Shown: piece after piece, positions 19,872-28,879 of the stretch | Position numbering within the stretch: the first letter of the stretch is position 1 | Layout of the letters: every line of letters starts with the position of its first letter | Assembly (NCBI RefSeq): GCF_013408985.1 | Contig: NZ_JACBZT010000001.1 | Span: 4,605,197 to 4,669,196 of the forward strand | Length of the DNA stretch: 64,000 bases | Source: Petropleomorpha daqingensis | Lineage (GTDB): Bacteria > Actinomycetota > Actinomycetes > Mycobacteriales > Geodermatophilaceae | Direction of reading: 5' to 3' | Translations under genes and position numbers: made by a program | Notes under the pieces: generated by a model | Seen by the model: only the letters and a program-made list of their open reading frames with translations | Database searches by the model: none | What the model was told of the DNA's origin: nothing

Positions 19872-21432
19872 CTTCGACGTCATCGTCATCGGCACCGGTG
19901 CCGGCGGCGGCACGCTCGCCCACCGGCTCGCCCCCTCGGGGAAGAAGGTGCTGCTGCTCGAACGCGGGGACTACCTGCCGCGCGAGCGGGACAACTGGTC
20001 CTCGACCGCCGTCTTCGTCACCGCCAAGTACCGCGCGCCGGAGTTCTGGCTCGACAAGCACGGCGACGAGTTCCCGCCCGAGGTCAACTACTACGTCGGG
20101 GGGAACACCAAGTTCTACGGCGCGGCCCTGTTCCGGCTGCGGCCCCAGGACTTCGGCGAGCTGCGGCACTACGGCGGGTTCTCACCGGCCTGGCCGATCA
20201 GCTACGACGACCTCGAGCCCTACTACACCGAGGCCGAGCACCTGTACCGGGTGCACGGCCGGCACGGCGAGGACCCGACCGAGGGCTTCGCGAGCGCCGA
20301 CTACCGCTATCCCCCGGTCGAGCACGAGTCGCGGATCCAGCAGCTGTCCGACGACCTCGGCAAGCTGGGCCTGCACCCGTTCCACCTCCCGATCGGGGTC
20401 GACCTCGACCAGGACACGCTCGGTCACCCGACGCTGCACAGCGCCTGCATCCGCTGCGACCGGGTGGACGGCTTCCCGTGCCTGCTCAAGGCCAAGTCCG
20501 ACGCCGAGGTCATCTGCGTCGAGCCGGCCCTCCAGCACCCGGACGTCACGCTGCAGACCCGGGCGAACGTGCAGCGGCTGGAGACCGACCCCACCGGCCG
20601 GAGCGTCACCGGCGTGGTCACCGAGCTGGCCGACGGCTCGACCGTGACCTACCGGGGCAGCATCGTGGTGGTGGCCTGCGGGGCGGTCAACTCCGCCGTC
20701 CTGCTGCTGCGCTCGGCGAACGACCAGCACCCCAACGGCCTGGCGAACGGATCGGACGTCGTCGGCCGCAACTACATGCGGCACAACAACCTGGCCCTGA
20801 TGGCGGTCTCGAAGGAGCCCAACCCGACGGCGTTCCAGAAGACGATGGCGCTGCACGACTGGTACCTGGGCGCCGACGACTGGGACTACCCGATGGGCGG
20901 GATCCAGATGCTCGGCAAGTCCGACGCCGAGCAGGTGCGCAGCGGCGCGCCGCGCTGGGCCGGACGGGTGTCGCCGACCATGCCGTTCGAGGAGATCGCC
21001 CACCACGCGGTGGACTTCTGGCTGTGCGGGGAGGACCTGCCCCTCCCCGACAACCGGGTCACCCTCGAGAAGGACGGCCGGATCCGGCTGACGCTGGACG
21101 AGAAGAACAACGTCGAAGGGGTGAAGCGGCTGCGGCACAAGCTCCAGGGCATGCTCGGCGACCTGGGCATGGAGCACCACCTGCTCGACCACAGCGTCTA
21201 CCTGCACAAGGCCATGCCGATCGGCGCGACGGCGCACCAGGCAGGCACCGTCCGGTTCGGCAGCGACCCGGCCTCGTCCGCGCTCGACGCGAACTGCAAG
21301 GCCCACGAGCTGGACAACCTCTACGTCGCCGACACCAGCTTCTTCCCGAGCATCGGCGCGGTGAACCCGTCGCTGACCGCGATCGCGAACGCGCTGCGCG
21401 TCGGCGACCACCTCCTGGAACGGCTCGGATGA
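19855..21432 (+). CDS. GMC family FAD-dependent oxidoreductase
   Basis: A 525-residue flavoprotein beginning with the ADP-binding motif DVIVIGTGAGGGTLAHRLA and ending with DTSFFPSIGAVNPSLTAIANALR, the GMC C-terminal signature. YYVGGNTKFYGAALFRLRPQDF is the FAD-loop region, and a His of KAMPIGATAHQAGT is near the catalytic site. SACIRCDRVDGFPCL carries extra cysteines. Such proteins oxidise alcohols or sugars, passing electrons to oxygen or a carrier. Position at the end of the G6PDH-like, ndh, cydA, cydB operon, with an overlapping start, suggests a dehydrogenase feeding the same quinone pool or using the same unusual substrate; that is inference. No signal peptide is visible. Confidence 0.85.
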   Translation: MPETTDFDVIVIGTGAGGGTLAHRLAPSGKKVLLLERGDYLPRERDNWSSTAVFVTAKYRAPEFWLDKHGDEFPPEVNYYVGGNTKFYGAALFRLRPQDFGELRHYGGFSPAWPISYDDLEPYYTEAEHLYRVHGRHGEDPTEGFASADYRYPPVEHESRIQQLSDDLGKLGLHPFHLPIGVDLDQDTLGHPTLHSACIRCDRVDGFPCLLKAKSDAEVICVEPALQHPDVTLQTRANVQRLETDPTGRSVTGVVTELADGSTVTYRGSIVVVACGAVNSAVLLLRSANDQHPNGLANGSDVVGRNYMRHNNLALMAVSKEPNPTAFQKTMALHDWYLGADDWDYPMGGIQMLGKSDAEQVRSGAPRWAGRVSPTMPFEEIAHHAVDFWLCGEDLPLPDNRVTLEKDGRIRLTLDEKNNVEGVKRLRHKLQGMLGDLGMEHHLLDHSVYLHKAMPIGATAHQAGTVRFGSDPASSALDANCKAHELDNLYVADTSFFPSIGAVNPSLTAIANALRVGDHLLERLG

Positions 21433-21435
21433 GCG

Positions 21436-22395
21436 CTACCGGGCCGGGCGGCTGGGGGCGGCGGCCCGGGGTTCCGGAACCGCGGCCCGCGCGTCCGGTC
21501 CGGTCGCCGCGGGGTGCCGCTCGTGCCGCCGGCCGGTCTCCGCGGCGACGAGGACGAGGACGACGATCGTGATCACCGATGAGCCGAGGGCGACCACGCC
21601 GGCGACCGAGTAGGTGCCCATCGCGAAGATGAGGCTGCAGATCAGGGCCTGCGACCCCTTCTGCGCCGTCCCGAGGGAGGCCGGGAGCACGATGTCCCGG
21701 CTGGCCGCGCCGCGCACGAGCGGCCGGCACAGGCCGTACCCGACGGCGAGGCAACCGACGGGCATCAGGACGGAGTACAGGTACTCGCCGGTGTGCACCT
21801 CGGCGACGACGTCGTCCCAGAAGCCGACGAACATCAGCACGATGTGCAGCGCGATGCCGACCAGCGCGACCTGGCCGAAGTGCGGGGCGAGCTCGCGGGC
21901 GAGGCCGGGATACCGCCATCTGACCGCCAGCCCGATGCACAACGGCAGGAGGAGGAACCACAGCAGCGGCTTGAGCAGGTGCCAGGTGGTCACGTTCGCG
22001 TGCGCCACGTGCAGCGTGCTCAGCAGCCACGGCAGGACGACGGGCATGAACGGGATGGTCACCAGCAGCAGGAGCAGCGAGATCGCGGTCGCGTAGGCCA
22101 CGTCGCCCCGACCGACCCGGGTGAACATGGCGACGAAGGGGGCGCCGGCGACCACCGAGAGAAGCGTGAAGGCCATCGTCGCCTGCGCCGCGAAGTCGAA
22201 CGCCTGGAGGGACAGCCACACCAGGAGCGGGACGACGACGAAGTTGGCGACCAGGACGCCCACGGTGGGCAGCCCCCTCCCCCTGAGCGGGGCGAACACG
22301 GTCCGGAGGTCGGTGGTCAGGCCCGCGGCGAGCGCGGCGAAGACGACGAACGCCAGCCCGAAGGTCACGATGAAGATGAGCAGGGTCTTGGACAT
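21436..22395 (-). CDS. Bile acid:sodium symporter (BASS) family transporter
   Basis: A 319-residue membrane protein with nine to ten hydrophobic helices up to about residue 275 and a disordered Arg/Ala/Pro tail. VFAALAAGLTTDLRTVF and the PASLGTAQKGSQALICSL segment are typical of the BASS/SNF superfamily cores. The family includes sodium-coupled organic anion transporters and related permeases such as those for pantothenate or arsenite; the substrate cannot be read from the sequence. It stands alone on the minus strand, its stop nearly abutting the GMC gene stop (convergent). ATG 22395 is used; the 287 bases upstream to the next divergent gene hold its promoter. Confidence 0.8.
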   Translation of the reverse strand: MSKTLLIFIVTFGLAFVVFAALAAGLTTDLRTVFAPLRGRGLPTVGVLVANFVVVPLLVWLSLQAFDFAAQATMAFTLLSVVAGAPFVAMFTRVGRGDVAYATAISLLLLLVTIPFMPVVLPWLLSTLHVAHANVTTWHLLKPLLWFLLLPLCIGLAVRWRYPGLARELAPHFGQVALVGIALHIVLMFVGFWDDVVAEVHTGEYLYSVLMPVGCLAVGYGLCRPLVRGAASRDIVLPASLGTAQKGSQALICSLIFAMGTYSVAGVVALGSSVITIVVLVLVAAETGRRHERHPAATGPDARAAVPEPRAAAPSRPAR

Positions 22396-22682
22396 CAGGT
22401 CTCCCCCGTCGCGGGGACGTCGGACGTGTTCTCGCTCGGGCTGGCGTCGGCGGTGCGGTGGCCCGCGGTGGGGCGGTCGACGCGTCCGGCTTCGCGACGA
22501 CAGCCCATCGGGGCAGGTTCGTCCCCGCCGGTTCGCCCGGCATCCTCCGGAGCGGACGACCCCGTGCCAGGGGTCCGTCGCCGCTGGCTACGGGGTGGGC
22601 TGCCCTTCCCAACCCGCACGTCCGGGAGCACGCTGAGCGGCGCAGGCCAGACGTGCCTGTCCCTGGCGCGAGGGAGTTGGCC

Positions 22683-22910
22683 ATGAGCGCCACCACTGCC
22701 ACGTTCGAGCCACGCCTGGCCCCGTGCGGACACACCCACGGCGGCGAGCGGTACGTGACCGAGGACCACCAGGGGCTGGTCACCGAGGACCTCCGCTACT
22801 CCTGCGGCTGCTGCGCGAGCAGGGAGGAGTTCCACGACGGCAGCGTCCACCACATGGTGGTCCACCACAGCGGGAAGGTGCTGGCCGACGAGGAGTGGCG
22901 GGGTGAGTGA
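22683..22910 (+). CDS. Small Cys/His-rich protein preceding frdA
   Basis: A 75-residue protein, [19 protein letters not shown] at the start, with the GGGAG ribosome site seven bases before the ATG. It contains Cys15-Gly-His-Thr-His, then a CGCC cluster near residue 45 and [15 protein letters not shown], in all three or four cysteines and eight or so histidines, which looks like a metal-binding arrangement. No membrane segment. The stop overlaps the frdA GTG by eight bases, so it is translationally coupled to fumarate reductase. I do not recognise the family. A role in flavin/Fe-S assembly, metal supply or regulation of the reductase is only a guess. Confidence 0.75.
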   Translation: MSATTATFEPRLAPCGHTHGGERYVTEDHQGLVTEDLRYSCGCCASREEFHDGSVHHMVVHHSGKVLADEEWRGE

Positions 22911-24657
22911 CGGCGTCGTCCGCGCCGCGCACGACGTCCTGATCGTGGGTGGTGGGGCCGCCGGGCTGCGCGCCGCCATCGCCATCGCCGAGACCGAGCC
23001 CCGGCTCGACGTCGCCCTGATCTCCAAGGTCTACCCGATGCGCAGCCACACGGTGTCGGCCGAGGGTGGCGCGGCCGGGGTCATCGCCGCCGACGACACC
23101 CTCGACGAGCACTGCTACGACACGGTGTCGGGCAGCGACTGGCTGGGCGACCAGGACGCCATCGAGGCCTTCGTCCGCGAGGCGCCGGAGGAGCTCCTGC
23201 AGCTCGAGCACTGGGGCTGCCCGTGGAGCCGGCGGCCCGACGGCCGCGTCGCCGTCCGCGCGTTCGGCGGCATGAAGAACATGCGCACCTGGTTCGCCGC
23301 GGACAAGACCGGCTTCCACATGCTGCACGCGCTGTTCCAGACCTCGCTCAAGTACGGCGAGGTGCGGCGCTACGACGAGGAGTTCGTCACCCGGCTGCTG
23401 GTGGACGACGGCCGGGTGCACGGCGTCGTGGCCGTGGGCCTGATGACCGGGCGGATCCAGGCCATCACCGCGAAGGCCGTGATCCTGTGCACCGGCGGCT
23501 GCGGCAAGGTCTTCCCGTTCACCACGAACGCCAACATCAACACCGGCGACGGCATGGCGCTGGCCTACCGCGCCGGCGCGCCGCTCAAGGACATGGAGTT
23601 CGTCCAGTACCACCCGACCGGGCTGCCCTTCACCGGCATCCTCATCACCGAGGCCACCCGCGCCGAGGGCGGCTGGCTGCTCAACAAGGACGGCTACCGC
23701 TACCTGCAGGACTACGACCTCGGCACGCCGACCCCCACGCCGAAGCTGCGGAGCATGGAGCTCGGCCCCCGCGACCGCCTCTCGCAGGCGTTCGTCCACG
23801 AGATGGAGAAGGGCCGGACGGGGCACACGCCCTACGGCGAGGTCACCTACCTCGACCTGCGGCACCTGGGCGAGAAGCTCATCGACACGAAGCTGCCGTT
23901 CGTGCGCGAGCTGTGCCTGAAGTACGAGCGCATCGACCCCGTCGACGAGCTGATCCCGGTGCGCCCGGTGGTCCACTACATGATGGGCGGCGTCTCCACC
24001 GACATCGACGGGGCGACCCCGGTGGCCGGCCTGTACGCCGCCGGCGAGACCGCGTGCGTGAGCATCAACGGCGCCAACCGGCTCGGCTCCAACTCCCTGC
24101 CCGAGTGCCTCGTCTTCGGCGCCCGCGCCGGCCGGGCCGCGGCCGAGTACGCCGCCGGCGCGGGCGCACCGCCCGCCGCCGTCGAGGCGCAGGCGATCGA
24201 CGAGATCCGCCGGCTCGAGCACGACCTGCTGGGCAAGGGCCCGGGGACCGAGAGCATCGCGGCGATCCGCGACGAGATGCAGACCACCATGGAGGAGTCC
24301 GCCGGCATCTTCCGCACCGGGCCGGAGATGACCAAGGGCGCGAACACCCTCGCCGAGCTGCAGGAGCGGGTCGGCGGCATCGGCATCGCCGACACCAGCC
24401 GCGCGTTCAACACCGAGCTCCTGGCCGCCCTCGAGCTGGCGAACATGCTCGACATCAGCCAGTGCATCCTCGAGGCCGGCATGCAGCGCGAGGAGTCGCG
24501 CGGCGCGCACCAGCGCACCGACTTCCCGGCCCGGGACGACGACCGCTTCCTGACCCATCTGCTCGTGCACCGCAACCCCGACGGGACCTCGCGCGTGGAG
24601 CGGCTCCCGGTGACCATCACCCGCTGGCCCCCGGGCGAGCGGGTCTACGGCAGGTAG
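22903..24657 (+). CDS. frdA: Fumarate reductase/succinate dehydrogenase flavoprotein subunit
   Basis: A 584-residue flavoprotein. [17 protein letters not shown] (residues 13-29) binds FAD; His49 in the [11 protein letters not shown] motif is the covalent FAD ligand; [25 protein letters not shown] holds the dicarboxylate-binding His and catalytic Arg region; [13 protein letters not shown] and [23 protein letters not shown] complete the active site. With FrdB, C and D it interconverts fumarate and succinate at the membrane. The two very small separate anchors following it, both without a haem-ligand pattern, favour the FrdABCD (E. coli/M. tuberculosis type) over ordinary SdhCD. The GTG start overlaps the upstream small gene by eight bases. 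Confidence 0.92.
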   Translation: MSDGVVRAAHDVLIVGGGAAGLRAAIAIAETEPRLDVALISKVYPMRSHTVSAEGGAAGVIAADDTLDEHCYDTVSGSDWLGDQDAIEAFVREAPEELLQLEHWGCPWSRRPDGRVAVRAFGGMKNMRTWFAADKTGFHMLHALFQTSLKYGEVRRYDEEFVTRLLVDDGRVHGVVAVGLMTGRIQAITAKAVILCTGGCGKVFPFTTNANINTGDGMALAYRAGAPLKDMEFVQYHPTGLPFTGILITEATRAEGGWLLNKDGYRYLQDYDLGTPTPTPKLRSMELGPRDRLSQAFVHEMEKGRTGHTPYGEVTYLDLRHLGEKLIDTKLPFVRELCLKYERIDPVDELIPVRPVVHYMMGGVSTDIDGATPVAGLYAAGETACVSINGANRLGSNSLPECLVFGARAGRAAAEYAAGAGAPPAAVEAQAIDEIRRLEHDLLGKGPGTESIAAIRDEMQTTMEESAGIFRTGPEMTKGANTLAELQERVGGIGIADTSRAFNTELLAALELANMLDISQCILEAGMQREESRGAHQRTDFPARDDDRFLTHLLVHRNPDGTSRVERLPVTITRWPPGERVYGR

Positions 24658-24662
24658 GCCCC

Positions 24663-25418
24663 ATGACCTCGGCGGACAGCATCCAGCTCCGGGTGTCCCG
24701 GTACCGGCCCGACACCGACGCGGGCCCGCACTGGCAGGAGTACGAGGTCCCGCTGCGCAAGGAGTGGACCGTCCTCGACGGGCTCAACCACGTCAAGAAC
24801 GAGGTCGACACGACCCTGTCGTTCCGCTGGTCGTGCCGGATGGGCATCTGCGGCAGCTGCGGCATGAACATCGAAGGCGAGCCGAAGCTGACCTGCGCCA
24901 CGTTCCTCAGCGACTACGCCCCCGGGCCGGTCACCATCGAGCCGCTCGCGAACTTCCCGGTGATCCGCGACCTGGTCGTCGACCTGTCCGACTTCATGGC
25001 GAAGCTGCCCCGGGTCAAGCCGTGGATCATCGGCGCCGAGGACCACAGCCAGGTGGAGCCGGACGTCGAGTTCCTCCAGACGCCGGGCCAGCTGGACGCC
25101 TACCGCCAGTTCAGCATGTGCATCAACTGCATGCTCTGCTACGCCGCCTGCCCCGTGTACGGCCTGGACCCCGAGTTCATCGGGCCGGCCGCGATCGCGC
25201 TCGCCGAGCGGTACGACCTCGACTCGCGGGACCACGGGACGAGCCAGCGGCTCGACGTCCTCGGCGCCCACGACGGCGTCTGGGCGTGCACCTTCGTCGG
25301 CGAGTGCACGAAGGTGTGCCCCAAGCACGTGGACCCCGCGTCGGCCATCCAGCGCTACAAGCTCAAGACGGCGCTGCACACGGTCAAGGCGTTCCTGCTC
25401 CCCCGGGGCGCGAGATGA
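24663..25418 (+). CDS. frdB: Fumarate reductase iron-sulfur subunit
   Basis: A 251-residue protein with an N-terminal plant-type ferredoxin domain, [2Fe-2S] ligands in [18 protein letters not shown] plus a later Cys in KLTC, and a C-terminal bacterial ferredoxin domain with [15 protein letters not shown] and [17 protein letters not shown] for the [4Fe-4S] and [3Fe-4S] clusters. It relays electrons between the quinone at FrdCD and the flavin in FrdA. Start ATG is five bases after the frdA stop; its own stop overlaps the frdC start as ATGA. Full length and intact clusters indicate a working enzyme. Confidence 0.93.
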   Translation: MTSADSIQLRVSRYRPDTDAGPHWQEYEVPLRKEWTVLDGLNHVKNEVDTTLSFRWSCRMGICGSCGMNIEGEPKLTCATFLSDYAPGPVTIEPLANFPVIRDLVVDLSDFMAKLPRVKPWIIGAEDHSQVEPDVEFLQTPGQLDAYRQFSMCINCMLCYAACPVYGLDPEFIGPAAIALAERYDLDSRDHGTSQRLDVLGAHDGVWACTFVGECTKVCPKHVDPASAIQRYKLKTALHTVKAFLLPRGAR

Positions 25419-25804
25419 CCGACCTGCGCACCTACAAGCCCCGCATCTCGACCTGGTGGTGGACGCGGAAACGGTCCTACACCGTGTTCGTGCTGCGCGA
25501 GCTGAGCAGCGTGTTCATCGCCTGGTTCGTGGTCTACCTGATCCTCTTCGTGTACGCCGTCGGGCAGAGCGAGACGGCCTACCGGAACTTCCTCGACTGG
25601 GCCTCCGCGCCGTGGGTGATCGCGCTCAACGTCCTGGCCCTGCTCTTCGTGCTGCTGCACACGGTCACCTGGTTCAGCCTCACCCCGCAGGCGATGGTGG
25701 TGCGGATCGACGACTGGAAGGTGCCGGCCTTCCACATCCTCGCCGGGCAGTACACCGGCCTCGTGGTCGTCTCGCTGTTCGTCCTCTGGCTGGTGACGCT
25801 GTGA
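25415..25804 (+). CDS. frdC: Fumarate reductase membrane anchor FrdC
   Basis: A 129-residue protein with three hydrophobic helices, around residues 30-50, 68-88 and 108-128. The N-terminal [24 protein letters not shown] closely matches FrdC proteins, in which this basic and Trp-rich start binds the Fe-S subunit and forms part of the quinone site. No conserved paired haem-ligand histidines are seen, agreeing with the haem-free type D anchors. The start overlaps the frdB stop by four bases, and frdD begins 13 bases downstream. Confidence 0.9.
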   Translation: MTDLRTYKPRISTWWWTRKRSYTVFVLRELSSVFIAWFVVYLILFVYAVGQSETAYRNFLDWASAPWVIALNVLALLFVLLHTVTWFSLTPQAMVVRIDDWKVPAFHILAGQYTGLVVVSLFVLWLVTL

Positions 25805-25817
25805 CTCCGGTGACGCG

Positions 25818-26165
25818 ATGACCAAGCGACGGGTCACGCCGCTGGTGTGGCTCATGTTCAGCGCCGGCGGCGTCCTGGCCGCGGTGTTCCTGCCGATCCT
25901 GATCCTGCTGTTCGGGCTGCTCGTGCCGCTGGGCTGGCTGCACCCCGACTACGACCACCTGCACGCCGTCGTCGGCAACCCGCTGACCTTCATCGTGCTG
26001 CTCGGCCTGTTCGTGCTGATGCTCGTGCACAGCGCGCACCGCTTCCGGTACACGCTCTACGACGGGCTGCAGATCAAGCGGAAGCGGACCGTCGCGGTCC
26101 TCTGCTACGGCGCGGCGGTCGTGGGCTCGGTCGCCGCGGTGCTGGTGCTGGTGTCCGCGCTCTGA
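25818..26165 (+). CDS. frdD: Fumarate reductase membrane anchor FrdD
   Basis: A 115-residue protein with three hydrophobic segments (about 10-40, 55-75 and 90-113). TPLVWLMFSAGGVLAAVFLPILILLFG and the HSAHRFRYTLYDGLQ motif are recognisable as FrdD. Together with FrdC it anchors FrdAB and completes the quinone pocket. Last gene of the frdABCD set; its final 61 bases overlap the end of a convergent small membrane-protein gene, so transcripts from both sides meet here. Confidence 0.9.
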   Translation: MTKRRVTPLVWLMFSAGGVLAAVFLPILILLFGLLVPLGWLHPDYDHLHAVVGNPLTFIVLLGLFVLMLVHSAHRFRYTLYDGLQIKRKRTVAVLCYGAAVVGSVAAVLVLVSAL

Positions 26166-26329
26166 TCCCGGCCGCGCGCCGACCGGCCGTCCAGGAAGGC
26201 CTGCCACTCGTCCCGCTCGCTCCCGGCCCGCCCCACCGCCAGCAGCACGAGCCCGACCACGCCCGCGAGAGCGACGACCACGAGCCCGATGAGCACGTGC
26301 TCCCAGCCGAACAGGGGTGGAACGGTCAT
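26105..26329 (-). CDS. Small single-pass membrane protein
   Basis: A 74-residue protein starting MTVPPLFGWEHVLIG, with one hydrophobic helix (about residues 11-32, VLIGLVVVALAGVVGLVLLAVG) and a hydrophilic C-terminal half containing ERDEWQAFLDGRSARG. The tail is Thr/Ala/Ser-rich. The WQAFLDGRS-like segment after one helix is a pattern I associate with small actinomycete membrane proteins of unknown role, but I cannot name a family. It overlaps frdD by 61 bases in the opposite direction, which lowers confidence. An in-frame upstream ATG would add an MTHCPADLPGC leader. Confidence 0.5.
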   Translation of the reverse strand: MTVPPLFGWEHVLIGLVVVALAGVVGLVLLAVGRAGSERDEWQAFLDGRSARGRDQSADTSTSTAATEPTTAAP

Positions 26330-26578
26330 GCAGCCCGGCAGGTCTGCTGGACAGTGAGTCATGGAACGAGCGTGCGCGCCGTCGGCGCTGCCCACATCCC
26401 CCGCAGCGGTGCCTCACCCGCCCGGACGACGTCACGCAACGGAACCGGATCGGCCGAGAACTCCCGGATAGCGGGAGACCGCGTCGTCCTCCCGGGTGAT
26501 CGACCCCCGACGACGGGTCCGCCGCCGTCCGGTGCCACCTAGCGTCCTGTTCTCGGATCCGGAGCACGTGGGGGTGGC

Positions 26579-27448
26579 ATGAACGCCGAGCTCGACGCCG
26601 ATCGGGAGCGCCCGACGCTCTCCGGCGACCTGCCCACGGTGCTCGAGGCGGCGCCGATGTTCCGCCGCGCCCCGCTGGGCTACGACCGGTTCCAGGTCGA
26701 CACCTACGTCCGGTGGGCCGAGGACGAGCTGGCCACCGCCGAGCGGGAGCGGGAGCACCTCGAGGCGCGGCAGCACCGCACCAGCGCCGCCCTCGACGAC
26801 GCCCGCGAGCTCCTCTCGCACTCCGCCGGCGGCGCTGACTTCCTCCGGCTCTCGCGCCGGATGGGCACGCTGCTCGCGGCCGCCACCGACGAGGCCGAGG
26901 AGATCCGGGCCGAGGCCGAGGCGCACGCCGCGCGGTCGGCGGCCGAGGCGGAACGCGCCCTCGCCGAGGCCGGGGCCGAGGCGGCCGGCATCGTCGCCGC
27001 GGCGGTCGGCCGCGCCGAAGAGCTGGCGGCCCGGGCCGGGCAGCTCGTCGCCGAGGCCGACCAGACCCGCGAGGACGCGCGGGCCGAGCTGGCGGCGCAC
27101 CGCACGACGGCCCGGGCGGTCCGGCAACGGGCGGACCGGCACGCCGACCAGGTCCGGCAGCGGGCCGAGCAGGACGCCGCGGCCGCCCTGGCGCAGGCCC
27201 GGCAGGACGTCGTCGCGCTGCTGAGCACCGGCCGGGACGAGCGGCGGCGGGCCGACGCCGCGGCGGCCGCGACCCGTGCCCGGCTGGACGCCGAGGTCGA
27301 GCGGCTCGAGCAGCGCCGTGCAGCCCTGCTCGCCGACCTGGCCCGGATCGCGGAGCGGGTCCCCACCGCCCCGGTGCCGCAGCGCCGGCGCGTCCGCGGG
27401 CAGCTCGAGTGGCTCCGGGCGCACCTGCGGTCGCGGGTGACCTCGTAG
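26579..27448 (+). CDS. DivIVA-like coiled-coil protein
   Basis: A 289-residue protein. After an acidic lead, FRRAPLGYDRFQVDTYVRWAEDEL (residues 30-52) resembles the N-terminal GY-x-x-x-(E/Q)VD membrane-targeting motif of DivIVA/GpsB-type proteins. The remainder, from about 45 to 260, is almost uninterrupted Ala/Glu/Arg heptad sequence with no helix breaker, predicting a long coiled coil; it ends with a basic RRRVRGQLEWLRAHLRSR tail. Such proteins organise polar growth or septal sites in actinomycetes. A TAGCGT hexamer at 26539 could be a promoter about 35 bases upstream of the ATG. This is not the main Wag31, which sits in the division cluster elsewhere. Confidence 0.7.
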   Translation: MNAELDADRERPTLSGDLPTVLEAAPMFRRAPLGYDRFQVDTYVRWAEDELATAEREREHLEARQHRTSAALDDARELLSHSAGGADFLRLSRRMGTLLAAATDEAEEIRAEAEAHAARSAAEAERALAEAGAEAAGIVAAAVGRAEELAARAGQLVAEADQTREDARAELAAHRTTARAVRQRADRHADQVRQRAEQDAAAALAQARQDVVALLSTGRDERRRADAAAAATRARLDAEVERLEQRRAALLADLARIAERVPTAPVPQRRRVRGQLEWLRAHLRSRVTS

Positions 27449-27474
27449 CGGCCGGGACGCGGGAGCATACGGGG

Positions 27475-28371
27475 ATGGACGAGGTCGTCGTCCACCACGC
27501 CGACCTGGTGGCCGCCCTGCGCCGGGCGGTCTTCGAGTCGGCCGGGGAGACCGATCCGGCACTCCGGCAGGCCGTCGGAGCCGGCGACCCCGTGGACCCG
27601 GTCTGGGCGGCCTACGCCGAGAAGGTGCGCACCTCCTCCCACCGGATCACCGACGCCGACGTCGCCGCGCTCGTCGCGGCCGGTCGCACCGAGGTGGAGA
27701 TCTTCGAGGTCACCGTCGCCGCGGCCACGGGCGCGGCGCTGCAGCGGCTCGACGCCGGCCTGCGGGCTGCGGGAGGCGACGTGAGGCTCGGCGTCGTCGA
27801 GCACGGCCACGGCCTGCCGGCGCGGCTCTTCCTGCGGATCGCGCGCCTGGTGGGCGGCGGCGAGCGGATGGACGACGTCGTGACCACCGGGCTGCACCGG
27901 CCGGGGCTCTGGGGCCGCCCGTTCTTCGCCCTCGTGGAGGCGGTGATGCGCGGGCCGTCGTTCTGGACGCCCGCCGAGCGGGAGTACCTGGCCGCCCACG
28001 TCTCCCGGCTCAACGAGTGCCCCTTCTGCCGGCGGGCGCACACCGAGACCACGCGGCTCGAGTCGCGCGGCGGGTTCGACCTCGACGACGCCTCGTCCGT
28101 GCGCCCGGAGCTGGCGGCGGTGCTGCCGTTGATGGAGCGGCTGACGGCGGCTCCGGATGCGCTGTCGGCGGCCGACGTCGTCGCCATCCGGCAGGCGGGT
28201 GTGCCGGACGACGCCGTCGTCGACGCGCTGCACGTCGCCCTGGTCTTCCACACGGCGAACCGGATGGCCAACGCGCTCGGCTGGAGCTGGGACTCCGACG
28301 AGCACGTGCGGGCGGCCGCGCGGGCCATCCACCGCACGCGCTACCGGCTGCCCGGGATCGTGCTGCGCTGA
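27475..28371 (+). CDS. AhpD/carboxymuconolactone-decarboxylase-like protein
   Basis: A 298-residue all-helical protein. The motif NECPFCRRAHTETTRL, with Cys182, Cys185 and His189, is the AhpD-type E-C-x-x-C-x-x-x-H active site that supports alkylhydroperoxidase/disulfide chemistry. The N-terminal half (residues 1-130) repeats the general helical character (DVAALVAAGRTEVEIFEVTVAAATGAALQRLDAGL) but lacks the cysteines, so the protein may be a degenerate tandem. The ending ANRMANALGWSWD is common in peroxidase-related proteins of this group. ATG 27475 follows GGAGCATACGGGG. Probably a cytoplasmic redox protein; partner and substrate unknown. Confidence 0.78.
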   Translation: MDEVVVHHADLVAALRRAVFESAGETDPALRQAVGAGDPVDPVWAAYAEKVRTSSHRITDADVAALVAAGRTEVEIFEVTVAAATGAALQRLDAGLRAAGGDVRLGVVEHGHGLPARLFLRIARLVGGGERMDDVVTTGLHRPGLWGRPFFALVEAVMRGPSFWTPAEREYLAAHVSRLNECPFCRRAHTETTRLESRGGFDLDDASSVRPELAAVLPLMERLTAAPDALSAADVVAIRQAGVPDDAVVDALHVALVFHTANRMANALGWSWDSDEHVRAAARAIHRTRYRLPGIVLR

Positions 28372-28391
28372 GAAGAGTCGGCAGCAGGCTC

Positions 28392-28397
28392 TACCGT
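28392..28397 (+). promoter_or_regulatory. TACCGT -10 element, leaderless-type promoter
   Basis: TACCGT sits seven bases upstream of the GTG at 28405, with no Shine-Dalgarno between. It matches the TANNNT-N6-8-start pattern seen elsewhere in the window. Confidence 0.5.
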
Positions 28398-28404
28398 CCG
28401 CACC

Positions 28405-28872
28405 GTGACCGACGGCTGCGATCTCTGGGACCGCACCCAGGAGGCCGGGCGGGGGGTGGTGGCCGCGTTCGACAGGGTGCTCGGCGCCCCCTCGGACCGG
28501 ACGCGGGTCGCGGCGGCGCCGGAGCTGCTGCGGGCCGTCCGCGCGTTCCTGACCCTGCGCCTGGTCGCCGTCACCGGGGACCGGCGGCGAGCCTTCCCGC
28601 TCAGCGTGCCGCCGGCCGGTCGCGAGACGGTCGCCGCGCTGTGGGCGGAGGTGTTCTGGGCGGCCCGGACGCAGGCCGAGGACGACGACTCCGGCGTGCT
28701 CGAGGCGACCGACGCATCGATCCGGGGCCTGCTGGCCCTGGAGCCGGCCGACCTGGCCCGGCGGGAGTCGGTGCGGGCCTGGCGGGAACGGCTGGCCGCG
28801 GTCGAGGAGACCTTCGCCGGGCTGGAGGTGCAGGCCCAGGCCGCGCTCGACGTGCGCCGGGAGGCGTTCTGA
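28405..28872 (+). CDS. Hypothetical helical protein
   Basis: A 155-residue protein beginning MTDGCDLWDRTQEAGRG, rich in Ala, Leu, Arg and Glu, with predicted helices throughout (VVAAFDRVLG, ELLRAVRAFLTLRL, VAALWAEVFWAARTQAEDDD, ESVRAWRERLAAVEETFAGLEVQAQAAL). No Cys pairs, nucleotide loop or membrane span. Third-position GC is very high, as expected for a real gene here. It ends eight bases before the stop of the convergent nuclease gene. I do not recognise a family. Confidence 0.7.
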   Translation: MTDGCDLWDRTQEAGRGVVAAFDRVLGAPSDRTRVAAAPELLRAVRAFLTLRLVAVTGDRRRAFPLSVPPAGRETVAALWAEVFWAARTQAEDDDSGVLEATDASIRGLLALEPADLARRESVRAWRERLAAVEETFAGLEVQAQAALDVRREAF

Positions 28873-28879
28873 CCCCCGG

